This document shows positions 1 through 9,903 of a stretch of 64,000 nt of DNA, in pieces. Source of the DNA: Rhyzopertha dominica (lineage: Eukaryota > Arthropoda > Insecta > Coleoptera > Bostrichidae); the NCBI GenBank assembly GCA_025024175.1, contig QCXZ01000064.1:9982001-10046000 (forward strand). The letters are read 5' to 3'. The position numbers and the translations under genes are program-made. How positions within the stretch are numbered: position 1 is the first letter of the stretch; each line of letters opens with the position of its first letter. A model generated the notes under the pieces. The model ran no database searches and was not told the DNA's origin. It saw nothing but the letters and a program-made list of their open reading frames with translations.

Positions 1-300
1 CATTAGCTAATTTATCTAAAATTAATTAATTAATTAAATGGGTAAAAAATATACAATTGTAAATCGAACCAAAAGAAAACAAAAATTTCAATTTATCCAA
101 TTATTTTCGAACTTTACTAGTACATGACGCCTACAGCCTTTATCAACAAAAAATTCATTTAATAACGTAGAAATATAAATAAAACCATTCATTTTGGATA
201 AATCAACTTTTCTATGATTGAAAACTACGAAAATTAAACTGTCTTAGTAGAAAACCTATCCGTTGTATCAATAATGCTTGATATTATAATAAGCAGTACG
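1..300. other. AT-rich DNA, nothing recognised
   Basis: Low-complexity AT-rich sequence with short TTAA-type repeats. No coding or RNA signal seen. Confidence 0.6.
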
Positions 301-1079
301 ATTCTAGAGCACTCATAAATCGATATATCAAATATCGACAAATTATTATTCGAATTTCCATCTTATCGATAATTCGAATTATTATTATTAATTATTATAT
401 ATGTGCGCTCTATTAGGTGATACATTAAGAGTCCTCAGTTCGTTTTCGCGCGGCACAGTACCACTAGATTAGCTTCTTAAAGCAGCCAGAATAAGGAGGA
501 CCTTAACTGAATTCTCATCAAAAAAGTTTTCTGTATTTGTAAATTTAACAAAAATACAACCTTTTATTTACTAGCGAACGGAAACAAGTATAGAAATTTG
601 TTTCGAGTAAAACTTCAGTTAACCCTTTTCAAAAACAGCTAAAAAAGTTAGTCAGTTTTTCTTCTTCGGCCTTCATACTAATGGCAGAACGAAGAACAGC
701 AAGTTTAATAAATACACTTGGCGGGTGGTTTCATCAAGCGGTTGGTATGACAATTTCTTCTTAATGTCACATTTTCGCTTAGATAGTACATTTTTGAGCT
801 GGAAACACTGTATTGTAAGTTATAATAGCAGAGGAAATCTCACATGCATTATAAAATTTTACGGGCTGAGAACCCTCAAGTGTAAAATACTGCTGCGCTT
901 TGCGTTACCTTGTATGCACTACAAATCTACAAATTAAATTACTCAATTTATCGATAATTCGAATTATCAATAAATCGATGTATCGATAAAGTGAATTATG
1001 GATATATCGAATATTATCGATGCTTTTAATACTATTCAAAATATCGATGTCTTTTTAGTATCGTCCACATCTAGCACTG
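300..1079. repeat. ATCGAT-rich bounded segment, possible transposon remnant
   Basis: Both ends are packed with TATCGATA/ATCGAT motifs (~315-380 and ~950-1055), and both carry TTATCGATAATTCGAATTAT. The right end reads CAGTGCTAGATG on the minus strand, resembling a hAT terminus. No clean matching left end or target duplication was found, so the element type is uncertain. Confidence 0.4.
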
Positions 1080-1087
1080 ATTATAGA

Positions 1088-1933
1088 TACAACCTTAACT
1101 TATATCTCAAATTGTAGGTCTTTTTGAACTCTTTCAAAATAGCATAGTGAGGGTCCAAAATTTTTTTGCAGATTGTGATATTTTGCAAATAAAGTTAATT
1201 TTTGCAAATATTTTTTAACTTTACCCCGTATAATAAATATTGCTTCATAGTTGGATGCCGATTTTTGTCTTCTTCAATTTGTATCATTACCACGTATGCG
1301 TAATTTTTACTCCTACTTAGTGAAAAATAAGAAAAACTAGTCGCCGCCATGTTCTGTTATAGGGCCGTTCACAAGTGTTAGTTTACATACCCATCACTGC
1401 ACAGAAAACCCCAAAATTTTGAGTAACATTTAAATAAATGAAGTACAAAGTTCGTTCTAAAGAGAGAGAGGCTAGAAAGTGAAACCCTGCAATGAGGCTA
1501 GTTTGGTTTTCTACAGCGCATACTAGCCTCGTGACAGGGTTTCATTTCCTAGCCTCCCTCTCTTTAGAACGAACTTTGTACTCGATTAATTTAAAAATTA
1601 CTTAAAACTTTGGGGTTTTGTGTGCTGCCATGGATCTGTAGACACAATTTGTACCGTAATAAGCTACTAAACTAACACTTAAAAATTCTGAACAACCCTA
1701 TTTAAAGAACATAAAAATTACGCATACATGGTAATGACACAAATTGAAGAAGACAAAAGTCGGCATTGAACTGTGAAGCAATATTTATTATACGAGGTAA
1801 GGTTAAAAAATATTTACAAAAATTAACTTTAGATACAAAATATGATAATCTGCAAATTTTTTTGAACACCCATCAACCTAACTTTAAAGAGTTTAAAAAG
1901 ACCTACAATTTGACATATAACTTAATTCTGTAC
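1088..1933. repeat. Long imperfect inverted repeat (fold-back element)
   Basis: Two arms of about 400 bp meet near 1508. The innermost part is strongest: AGTACAAAGTTCGTTCTAAA at 1441-1460 pairs with its complement at ~1563-1582, and GTGAAACCCTG pairs with CAGGGTTTCAT. Outer matches continue with GTCTTCTTCAATTTG (~1268) against CAAATTGAAGAAGAC (~1740), and CAAATTGTAGGTCTTTTT (~1109) against AAAAAGACCTACAATTTG (~1896-1913). A weakly paired stretch (~1300-1400) interrupts the left arm. The 127-codon frame at 1766-2149 lies in the right arm and resembles no known protein. Confidence 0.85.
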
Positions 1934-2619
1934 GCAAATAAAATAAAGAACATACGAGCCTGGGGAGATTTAGGTATGGCGGACCCTGCCTACCTTATTA
2001 TAATTTTGTATAGTTCAAAACAGTTTTATAATATCCAGAGAGCTCTATTTGGTACAACTTTTATAAGAAGAAATACCCATACAAAGAAACACTATATACA
2101 TAATGTCAAGAGCGGCGTCTTCTATTCCTATACGGCATCAATTATGTGAGGACCGGCTCTGTTATGCCTAGGCCTAAACAACTAAGTAAAAAATCCTGAA
2201 ACATTTTTGGTTGCCAAAACCTCTTATTTTACGTCAGATCTTGTTTAATGCGGTGTTCTTATAGAATTCGACTTCCATAAGTACAAACGATTGCAAGCGG
2301 ACCAAATAAAATTTGACAAGGCATTTATAAATTTCGATTGGTTATTAACCTATATTATTCCTCCTGTGTTTTGATTTTTCGTACTTACCTTTAGACTTTA
2401 TGTGATGGAATACACAAGCTTCTGGTATATTTAATATGTTAGAGTGGTTCAAATCAAATAATTATAAATAACACAAAATTCAGATTATTTAAGTGGCCGC
2501 TAGTAATGTAACAGCCGTCGTTAAATCCATATTGTAAGTAGTTACTACAGTGCCGAACACACGAAGTTCACACAGCTCTCATGATGTTTTACCACATACC
2601 TACCAGAAAGTTTTAAAAG
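1934..2619. other. Nothing recognised
   Basis: AT-rich, without a supported coding frame, repeat or RNA gene. Confidence 0.5.
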
Positions 2620-2890
2620 ATGCTATACAGCTTAATTAATTATCTGACAGGCAGTTCCAGGCACACATCTAATAGCGTTCTCAGCTATCGTATAACCCTA
2701 AGGACAGTTGAACAGTTGCATCCACGGTTGAGAAGATGATACACAACCTACTTCGGCTGGTAAGGCAAGAGAGGCGGAAGCCGCTCTAATACCGATGCAA
2801 TCAGTGCTGCCAATCACGGCTAAGTGGCCCTGCAACCCACCTGGAGGCAGCGGCATTATTTCCACTAATTCATTAATTAGGAGCCCATTC
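2620..2890. promoter_or_regulatory. GC-richer island, candidate cis-regulatory DNA
   Basis: Markedly less AT-rich than its surroundings, without a long open frame or transposon similarity. It contains homeodomain-type sites, including TTAATTAATTA near 2633 and ATTAATTAGG near 2873. A regulatory role is inferred only from composition and nearness to a developmental gene. Confidence 0.3.
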
Positions 2891-3749
2891 TAGTTAAACA
2901 ATGGTTAGTTAGGGTAGTGTTATAACTCACAGCAGGAAGGTTAAGGTTCACATACATCGGCAATTTAAATCTGTAATAGATGAACAATGCGCAGACTGCC
3001 TTGGGCTGCTAAAGCACGACGTAGAGAGCGAAATATTAAATAATTACCGAATGAAGTACCGTGTTTTAGTTGGAGGATTAATCACTTTTTGAAGCGTAAT
3101 TAAATTGTGAACCCTGCTAATTATAAACTGTGTTAGGAGTTTAATGCAACAGACTTAATTGCTTGTTGATTGCTTAACTGGGAACAAGAACAAGTTAATT
3201 TAGTTATTAAGCGAAATGTACAAAAAATGGGTTTTTAAGGCGTTGCGTTTTCCGGAAGTCAGTTGCAGCAGTCAAGCTGAATAGAATTTTGTACACGAGG
3301 ATGTATAAAAAACACGGAGACCCACCACCAGCCTATTTTAGCAAAATGGAGGTGGTAGGATAACTACATAACTACTAATGGCCCGTATTTGACAAATTAC
3401 CAGAACGTTTAACTGAAAATACCCGGTCTGTGAGGAAAATGACGTAGGTACTTAAAATTAAATCTTTTTTCAGTATGGTGACCCACCTCTCCGGTGTATG
3501 CATGAGTAATTTTGTTATTTGTATAGAGGAGGATTTGTTTCTAAATTTAATTATCAACAATAATATGTTTTCAAATTTAAGTTACCTATAACAGTTTTTG
3601 AAATATTATACAAAACGAAAATATCGATTTTTTACTTCGGCCACTGGAAGAATCAACAACGAATACCTTATCAATTTTTAACCATATCGGACTACGGCAA
3701 TGCCTACTATTTTAAATCAACAAATGTTAATAAAAAGCTACTTAAAAAA
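2891..3749. other. Nothing recognised
   Basis: AT-rich flank of the BEL insertion. The 61-codon frame at 3375-3560 has no recognisable similarity. Confidence 0.5.
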
Positions 3750-3754
3750 GCTAT

Positions 3755-3984
3755 TGTTGGGATTGCTTGAAGAAATAATCGATACGATTAGTTGACTGTA
3801 GTTTAATAAATGTAATGGAATACAAACTGCTACGATATATAAACTATGCACTGTTCGCTTGATGGCTGACCATTGACAGACGAGCGACGACTCTTCTATC
3901 GCGTCGGCACCTGCTAGAGTTGACCGCTTCGTGTACGTTCGCCACTTTCCGACCAGTATTTAAAACTAATTTATTATTCGACCA
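3755..3984 (-). repeat. BEL 3' LTR
   Basis: 230 bp, starting TGTTGGGATTGC and ending TTATTCGACCA on the plus strand, with no difference seen from the copy at 9669-9898. A TATATA stretch near 3835-3843 could serve as the LTR TATA box, read on the minus strand. GCTAT precedes it at 3750-3754. Confidence 0.97.
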
Positions 3985-3995
3985 CACTTCCCGCC
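3985..3995 (-). other. BEL polypurine tract
   Basis: On the minus strand GGCGGGAAGTG lies directly before the 3' LTR start (TGGTCG). This is the normal place and composition for the plus-strand primer of an LTR retrotransposon. Confidence 0.8.
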
Positions 3996-4158
3996 TTGAA
4001 CGAATGTTCAATACCATGACATGAAATTAGCATACATAGAGGTGAGTTAATTTACATACATATACAAGGTAAGTATAATACATTCATAGTATAAGTAATC
4101 AGTATAACAAGAACATAGTATATATTGCATAGAATTAATATTTGTATTTATTTGTTTC

Positions 4159-4435
4159 TTAGTTATCGTCTGTGATAGGAAGTGGACATAACTTGGACAC
4201 CGCTCGTTTGTACACCCCCTTGTTCGTTCTCACGCTGACCACACGCACCACTCCGTCACCNCCTGGATGTAGGTCTTCGATGCGTCCCAGAAGCCATCGA
4301 TATGTTGGAATGTTGTCCTGCTTGATGAGCACCAGTTCACCAAGCTGGAGGTTCCTGTTGCCGGTTCTCCATTTGCCCCTCTGTTGCAGGGTGTTGAGGT
4401 AGTCCTTGGACCACCTTGTCCAAAAATTTTGATGA
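4159..4435 (-). pseudogene. BEL integrase C-terminal domain, out of frame
   Basis: The minus strand directly after the Gag-Pol stop encodes, in a different frame, the family's usual integrase tail. NFWTRWSKDYL comes first, then QLGELVLIKQDN, LLGRIEDLHPG, VVRVVSVRT and a final KLCPLP before TAA at 4161-4159. The stretch between RQSIN of the main frame and NFWTRW is shorter than in relatives, so a small deletion that also shifts frame is the simplest explanation. An unresolved base at 4261 lies inside this segment, so a sequencing or polishing error is also possible. Confidence 0.85.
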
Positions 4436-7400
4436 TTAGTTGATTGATTGTCGATTAGTTGGGGTAGTCCGCCGGTCTACATCTGGCAAACTGGTTAATG
4501 GCCTTCCAATTAGAAAATGGGCAGGAGTCAAAGGTTGAAAGTCATTAGGATCTGATGACATAGGATATAATGGTCTGGAATTAAGGGTTGCCTCAATTTG
4601 GATAAGAATTGTATAAAATTCTTCATATGTAAGTTTAGTGTCTTTTAAAACTCTATATAAATGAAACTTTACTTGTTTAACAGCGGATTCCCACAAACCA
4701 CCGAAGTGTGGTGAGTTGGGAGGAATAAATTTCCATGAAATAGATTCTTTTGAGCACCAATCAATAATAGAATTTTCCTGCATAGTTAAGAAATTTTGTA
4801 ATTCTTGTAAATAATTTTTTGCACCTTGAAAATTGGTGCCATTGTCTGACCAAATTTGGGAGGGCTTACCTCTCCTTGAAATAAATCGTCTCAATAATGC
4901 TAGGAATGATTCAGTGCTTAAATCTGTAGCTAACTCTAAATGAATGGCCTTACTTGTAAAACAAATGAAAACACAGATGTACCCTTTTTGTAATTTACAT
5001 CCACGGCCTTTCCTATCTTTCAAAAGAAATGGACCTGCATAATCGATTCCAATAATGTTAAATGGGCTTGTAATATTGACCCTTTCTGATGGAAGATCAG
5101 CCATAATAGGAGAATTGGATTTTGGATTTAATTTAAAACAAGTTATGCAAGAACGGGTGATCTTCTTTGCAATGCCCATTCCTGCAGTGGGCCAAAAATT
5201 CTGACGCACAGTGGCTAGCAACAATTGAGGACCTGCATGTTGCAACTCAAGATGAAGGTGTTCAAAAATCAATTTTGTTAAGACATGTTTACCATCAATC
5301 AGTAGTGGATGTTGTGAATCATATGTTAATTTTGCATTTTTTAACCTGCCTCCTACCCTTATTAAACCATCTTTATCAATAAAAGGAGATAAGGCAGTTA
5401 AACGATTCGCTCTGTTTAAAGAATCACTCTTTAATTTTGATATTTCTGGGGAATAACATTCATACTGAGCAATTTTGACAAGTCTTTTCATGCTTTGATC
5501 TAGCTCAATAGGTGATAGTGCACCAGAAATTCTTGCATTTTTGTTTGCCTTTGCATTTGAAATAAACCTGAGGCAGTAAGCCATAACACGTTTAATTTTG
5601 TGGAATTTTGAAAATTTATGAAATGGAAATGACATTGTTTTTGAACTGATAGTAGTCAAACAGTGTTTTTTGAGTTCAGGTATGTCATCTGTCTTCTTGA
5701 AATTGGATTTATTAGAAAAATGGTAATTTGAAGCTTGCAAGTATTCCGGACCGTGCCACCAAAGATTAGAATCTAAAATTTGCTTGGGAAGTACTCCTCG
5801 AGATGCAAGATCGGCTGGATTCTGACTTGTAGGCACGTAAAACCAATCAGATACTGAACTTGAAGTTTGAATCTGACTCACTCTATTTGCAACAAATGTT
5901 TGTAACCGACTGGGTTCTGTGTTTAACCAGCACAATACTACCTGAGAATCAGTCCAGTAAAAATATTTTGCTGATTTTATCATGCAATTAATTACTTGTT
6001 GCATGAGTTTGATTAATAAAAGTGCTGCGCAAAGCTCTAATCTAGGAATAGAGATTGTTTTAATAGGAGCAACTTTTGTTTTTGCACACAACAAATTTAC
6101 TGCAACGTTATTTTCTGAATTGATACTCTTTACATAAATACATGCTGCATATGCGTCCTTGGAAGCGTCACAATAACCATGTATTTCAATACTAGTGTGG
6201 TTCTTGCAACTAACATGTCTGGGAATTTGAAGAAGGTTTAATACCACCAATTGAGATCTTAGTTGAAACCACTTTTCTTTTATTTTATCTGGCACTGGTT
6301 CATCCCAGGCCAACTTTTGCAACCATAATGATTGTATCATAATTTTTGCAATAATGGTACATGCGCTTACCATGCCAAGAGGATCGTATATCTGTGCAAT
6401 TTCAGAAAGAATTTGACGTTTTGTGATTTTGTTTGATATGTTGCTTTCGCTGATTTTATAAGAAAGTATGTCTTGATTGCTATCCCATAAAATTCCTAAA
6501 GTCCTACAAGTTTGATCTTTCCCTATTGAGAGAATACCATTACTTGTTTTTGATGAGCCACCAACTACATCCACAATTTTAGGATTACTTGATATCCATT
6601 TGCGAAGATTGAAACAACCCTGCTTCAACATGGTGTCTAATTCTTGGCATGTATTGGCGAGTTCTTCTAGACTGTCTGAACCAGTGAGAACATCATCTAC
6701 ATAGGTGTCATGTAGAATTATTGATGAAGCCTTCGGGTGTTTGTTTTGGTTTTGAATTGCCAATTCATTGAGACATCGAATTGCTAAGTATGGGGCTGAG
6801 CTTGTACCAAAAGTAACTGTATTCAATTGGTATGTTTGCAGAGAATCTTCAGGATTGTCTCTCCAAATGATGTTTTGCAAATGTCTATCATTGGGGTGAA
6901 CTAGGATTTGTCGATACATTTTTTCTATGTCTGCTGAAACGACATAGGAATGTTGTCGAAAGCGAATTAGAATGCCAATTAGATCATTTTGTATTTTGGG
7001 GCCTATGTATTGAATGTCGTTCAATGAAATTCCTGAACTGGTAGGACAAGAAGCGTCAAAGACTACACGCAACCTGGTAGTGATGCTGCTGTCTTTTATT
7101 ACTGCATGATGAGGTAAGTAATTGCTTATGAATTTGCCTGTAGATTCTGGAATTTTGGACATGTGACCCAACAGTTCATATTCATGGATGAATTCAGTGT
7201 ATTGAGTTTTAAACTCAGGATTGTCTTTGAATTTCCTTTCTAGATTGAGAAATCGACGAATGGCTGTTTCTCTTGAATCACCTAGAGAACTCGAAGGAAC
7301 TTTGAGAGGAAGTTTTACTACAAATCTGCCTTCCACTGTACGAGTGGTGTTGGCCTTGAAATGATCTTCACATAAACGTTCTTCCTTGGTAAATTGAGGA

Positions 7401-9313
7401 ACGTAAGGAATCTCTTCAATTTCCCAAAATCTTTTTAATTCATCATTGTTTGACTGAATCACCTTTGAAAAATGACAAGATGAACGTTTAGCCGGAGCAG
7501 GTATGATACCTGAAATTATCCACCCTAGTTTTGTGTTCTGTAATGATGGCATGCATTTCCCTAGTTTGATACTACCGCTCTGAATGAGATCCCAGAACAG
7601 ACTAGCTCCTATTAGGATGTCTATGTCTCTGGATTCATTGAAATCTGGATCAGCCAGCTGGATATGGTCTGGCATATTCCAATCGGATTTCGAAAAGGAT
7701 TGATTGGGTAAGTAATCTGTGATTTTATTTAGAACATAACAATTTAGTCCTGCCTTGTAATTTGTACTGGATGAATAAATCGTTATATAACAACTTTTGT
7801 CTAGGTTAAATGGAACATTATTGATGCCGATGATGGATAATTTGGAATCTGTGCAATTCAATTGTAATCTATTGCAAAGATCAGCCGTAATGAAATTGGA
7901 TTGTGCACCGCTGTCGAGAAGAGCTCTACATGAATGCTTATTACCTTGTGAATCCACGACCAGAATCATTGCTGTTGATAATAAAACGTCATTGTAATAT
8001 CGCACGTGATTTGACAGATTTACTTGTTTGTTAGTGCTAGCACTAGCACCCTCTTGGACGGAATCAATTGAAGAGCTAACCTTTGTATCTACATGAATTA
8101 AAGTGTTATGTTTTGAGTTGCAGACCTTACATGGTCCAGATTTGCATTGTGACACTTCATGACCACTCTTCAGACAATTTAGACATAATTTAGAAACCTT
8201 AACCTTTTCCATTCTGCCAGGAATGTTTAGTTTTATAAATTCGTTACAGAAATATATTAGATGGTTACCCTTACAAACGGGGCATTTACTGTTTGCAATT
8301 GTTGCTGTAAATTGTTTTTTGTGAATTGGTTTATGATGAGAAATTACCTGTTTCTCTTTTAGTATAGCTGAATTTTTGTCTCTCGTTTCAAGACTTTCTA
8401 GTAACTCTGCTTTGTTCTGTATGAATTTTTTGAAGTCGTTGAGGGTAGGAACATTATATTTGATGTTAAATTCTTGCCATTCTCTGGCTGTGGTTTTATC
8501 TAGCTTCTCACTCATGACATAAATTATGATGGTGTCCCAATGTGAAACCGGTTGTTTTAGAATTTCTAAAGCTCGCATATGTTTAGACATAATATCTAGC
8601 ATTTTTCGTAAATCATTTGCCGATTCGCGAGAAATCTGATTGACACTAAACAATGCCTTTAAATGATTGTTAATCAAAACTTGCTCGTTATCATACCTTT
8701 CACACAAGAGTTGCCACGCTACCTCATAATTTTGAGCTGAGAATTCCAATGAATGGATCACTTGCCTTGCATCACCCTCAAGGCTTGATCGCAAATAATG
8801 AAATTTGCTTATGTTATCTAGATGGTGACGTCTGCCAACCAAACTTTGAAACATATCTTTGAATTCCAACCAATTGTCATATAGGCCGGTAAATTTAGGC
8901 AAATTAATTTGTGGTAATTTGACATTATCTGAAAACTGTATGTCTTCTAATTGCACGGGCCTTTTTGAGTAGGCTTCGTTTAAAATTTGTTTAGCCATTG
9001 CTACAAATTTGAAATGTTCGTTTTCAAACTCAAACCTTGCTGCTAGATGCTGATCAATATCGCTTTCGTTATTGATTTCTAGGAAGGTTTGAATTTCATT
9101 AAATTCTACCGACAGAGAATTTTGATTTTCTATTCGGCTCTCGAGTTCAAGCACGATCGTTTCATTTATAGCATTATCTTTGATTTTGTTCACGAAATCT
9201 GTAAATGACATCAAGCGTCTTTTAAAGACCTCGCGTTTTTGTATTGCTGTTTTTATATCATTGATTGGTGGTTCAATGTCTGAATTGCTAGGCTTTGCTT
9301 TGACTTTACTCAT
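4436..9313 (-). CDS. BEL/Pao Gag-Pol polyprotein, broken before the integrase C-terminal domain
   Basis: 1,625 codons from ATG at 9313 with no internal stop. Residues ~1-340 are the BEL Gag core. Three zinc knuckles follow: C344/C347/H351/C356, C377/C380/H385/C390 and C395/C398/H402/H407. The aspartic protease has DSGA at 467-470. Reverse transcriptase has its YVDD catalytic motif at 871-874. RNase H residues are D1049 (GYCDAS), E1093 (RLELCAALLL), D1122 (WTDSQ) and D1167 (NPADLASRG). The integrase zinc domain uses H1354 or H1352, H1359, C1389 and C1392. The DDE core is D1424 (GIDYAGPF), D1490 (WSDNGTNF) and E1542 (GGLWESAVK). All catalytic residues are present. The frame ends shortly after LTPAHFLIGRPL, earlier than family members, which carry another ~90-120 residues. 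Those are encoded just downstream in another frame. The protein would make virus-like particles, copy element RNA and integrate the cDNA. Confidence 0.95.
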   Translation of the reverse strand: MSKVKAKPSNSDIEPPINDIKTAIQKREVFKRRLMSFTDFVNKIKDNAINETIVLELESRIENQNSLSVEFNEIQTFLEINNESDIDQHLAARFEFENEHFKFVAMAKQILNEAYSKRPVQLEDIQFSDNVKLPQINLPKFTGLYDNWLEFKDMFQSLVGRRHHLDNISKFHYLRSSLEGDARQVIHSLEFSAQNYEVAWQLLCERYDNEQVLINNHLKALFSVNQISRESANDLRKMLDIMSKHMRALEILKQPVSHWDTIIIYVMSEKLDKTTAREWQEFNIKYNVPTLNDFKKFIQNKAELLESLETRDKNSAILKEKQVISHHKPIHKKQFTATIANSKCPVCKGNHLIYFCNEFIKLNIPGRMEKVKVSKLCLNCLKSGHEVSQCKSGPCKVCNSKHNTLIHVDTKVSSSIDSVQEGASASTNKQVNLSNHVRYYNDVLLSTAMILVVDSQGNKHSCRALLDSGAQSNFITADLCNRLQLNCTDSKLSIIGINNVPFNLDKSCYITIYSSSTNYKAGLNCYVLNKITDYLPNQSFSKSDWNMPDHIQLADPDFNESRDIDILIGASLFWDLIQSGSIKLGKCMPSLQNTKLGWIISGIIPAPAKRSSCHFSKVIQSNNDELKRFWEIEEIPYVPQFTKEERLCEDHFKANTTRTVEGRFVVKLPLKVPSSSLGDSRETAIRRFLNLERKFKDNPEFKTQYTEFIHEYELLGHMSKIPESTGKFISNYLPHHAVIKDSSITTRLRVVFDASCPTSSGISLNDIQYIGPKIQNDLIGILIRFRQHSYVVSADIEKMYRQILVHPNDRHLQNIIWRDNPEDSLQTYQLNTVTFGTSSAPYLAIRCLNELAIQNQNKHPKASSIILHDTYVDDVLTGSDSLEELANTCQELDTMLKQGCFNLRKWISSNPKIVDVVGGSSKTSNGILSIGKDQTCRTLGILWDSNQDILSYKISESNISNKITKRQILSEIAQIYDPLGMVSACTIIAKIMIQSLWLQKLAWDEPVPDKIKEKWFQLRSQLVVLNLLQIPRHVSCKNHTSIEIHGYCDASKDAYAACIYVKSINSENNVAVNLLCAKTKVAPIKTISIPRLELCAALLLIKLMQQVINCMIKSAKYFYWTDSQVVLCWLNTEPSRLQTFVANRVSQIQTSSSVSDWFYVPTSQNPADLASRGVLPKQILDSNLWWHGPEYLQASNYHFSNKSNFKKTDDIPELKKHCLTTISSKTMSFPFHKFSKFHKIKRVMAYCLRFISNAKANKNARISGALSPIELDQSMKRLVKIAQYECYSPEISKLKSDSLNRANRLTALSPFIDKDGLIRVGGRLKNAKLTYDSQHPLLIDGKHVLTKLIFEHLHLELQHAGPQLLLATVRQNFWPTAGMGIAKKITRSCITCFKLNPKSNSPIMADLPSERVNITSPFNIIGIDYAGPFLLKDRKGRGCKLQKGYICVFICFTSKAIHLELATDLSTESFLALLRRFISRRGKPSQIWSDNGTNFQGAKNYLQELQNFLTMQENSIIDWCSKESISWKFIPPNSPHFGGLWESAVKQVKFHLYRVLKDTKLTYEEFYTILIQIEATLNSRPLYPMSSDPNDFQPLTPAHFLIGRPLTSLPDVDRRTTPTNRQSIN

Positions 9314-9668
9314 TTTGATAAGTAAACTTGAATGAAATATTTGAATCGAATGATATGATTAGAAAATGCAACTGACAAAATATGCAATGCAACACATAGG
9401 CAAGAACGGATATAAGTATGTAGGAATTGGAATGACTCACTACCCGCTGTCCTTGTCTTGCACGCTTGTTTGATTGCCCAGCTCTGCAGTACGTATCGTC
9501 TGTTGGCCTGTTGTTACGGGCGATCTGGCACCGCTGCAGCTGGTCGCGCTTGGAATGGCACCTGCTTTCGCTAATCGCTGGTTGACCTTCCAACGCCGAT
9601 CTGCTATTCTTCTGTAAGCTTATTTGGTAACACCAATTACCAATCCAGGCTCAAAGGACCAAAAACTT
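9314..9668 (-). other. BEL 5' leader
   Basis: Untranslated leader between 5' LTR and Gag start. It holds the primer site next to the LTR and a chance 95-codon frame (9593-9306) that overlaps the Gag ATG and shows no similarity to any BEL protein. Confidence 0.7.
9642..9661 (-). other. BEL primer-binding site, tRNA-Tyr type
   Basis: On the minus strand, 7 nt inside the 5' LTR, the sequence TGGTCCTTTGAGCC is complementary to a tRNA 3' end terminating in CCA. Insect tRNA-Tyr ends in a sequence whose complement is TGGTCCTTCGAGCCGGATT. The site matches 13 of the first 14 positions, then carries one extra base before GGATT. The tRNA assignment rests on recalled tRNA-Tyr sequence. Confidence 0.75.
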
Positions 9669-9898
9669 TGTTGGGATTGCTTGAAGAAATAATCGATACG
9701 ATTAGTTGACTGTAGTTTAATAAATGTAATGGAATACAAACTGCTACGATATATAAACTATGCACTGTTCGCTTGATGGCTGACCATTGACAGACGAGCG
9801 ACGACTCTTCTATCGCGTCGGCACCTGCTAGAGTTGACCGCTTCGTGTACGTTCGCCACTTTCCGACCAGTATTTAAAACTAATTTATTATTCGACCA
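9669..9898 (-). repeat. BEL 5' LTR (promoter side)
   Basis: 230 bp copy identical to the one at 3755-3984. Because the element reads on the minus strand this is its 5' LTR and the expected promoter, with TATATA near 9748-9757. The GCTAT target duplication follows at 9899-9903. Confidence 0.97.
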
Positions 9899-9903
9899 GC
9901 TAT

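Larger units (their letters stand above)
3755..9898 (-). mobile_element. Complete BEL/Pao LTR retrotransposon
   Basis: A 6,144 bp element read on the minus strand. The two LTRs are 230 bp each and identical by eye, bounded by TG...CA on either strand. A 5 bp target duplication GCTAT lies at 3750-3754 and 9899-9903. The order on the minus strand is LTR, tRNA-Tyr-like primer site, ~330 bp leader, a single Gag-Pol frame (4436-9313), an out-of-frame integrase tail (4159-4435), polypurine tract, LTR. Domain order protease-RT-RNase H-integrase in one fused frame with three Gag zinc knuckles is typical of BEL/Pao. No envelope-like frame is present. Identical LTRs and an exact target duplication imply a recent insertion. 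The one visible lesion is the frame break near 4435. Confidence 0.97.

Noticed and set aside
300..1079. Calling the ATCGAT-rich segment a complete hAT element
   Set aside because: The right end looks hAT-like (CAGTGCTAG), but no matching left terminus or exact target duplication was found.
1380..1400. CAGTGATGGG on the minus strand as a hAT terminus
   Set aside because: It is part of the left fold-back arm, with no matching inverted end or 8 bp duplication.
1766..2149. 127-codon plus-strand frame
   Set aside because: It overlaps the right arm of the fold-back repeat, has no recognisable domain and is of AT-rich, fortuitous composition.
9306..9593. 95-codon minus-strand frame upstream of Gag
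   Set aside because: It lies in the BEL leader, overlaps the Gag start in another frame and resembles no retrotransposon protein.
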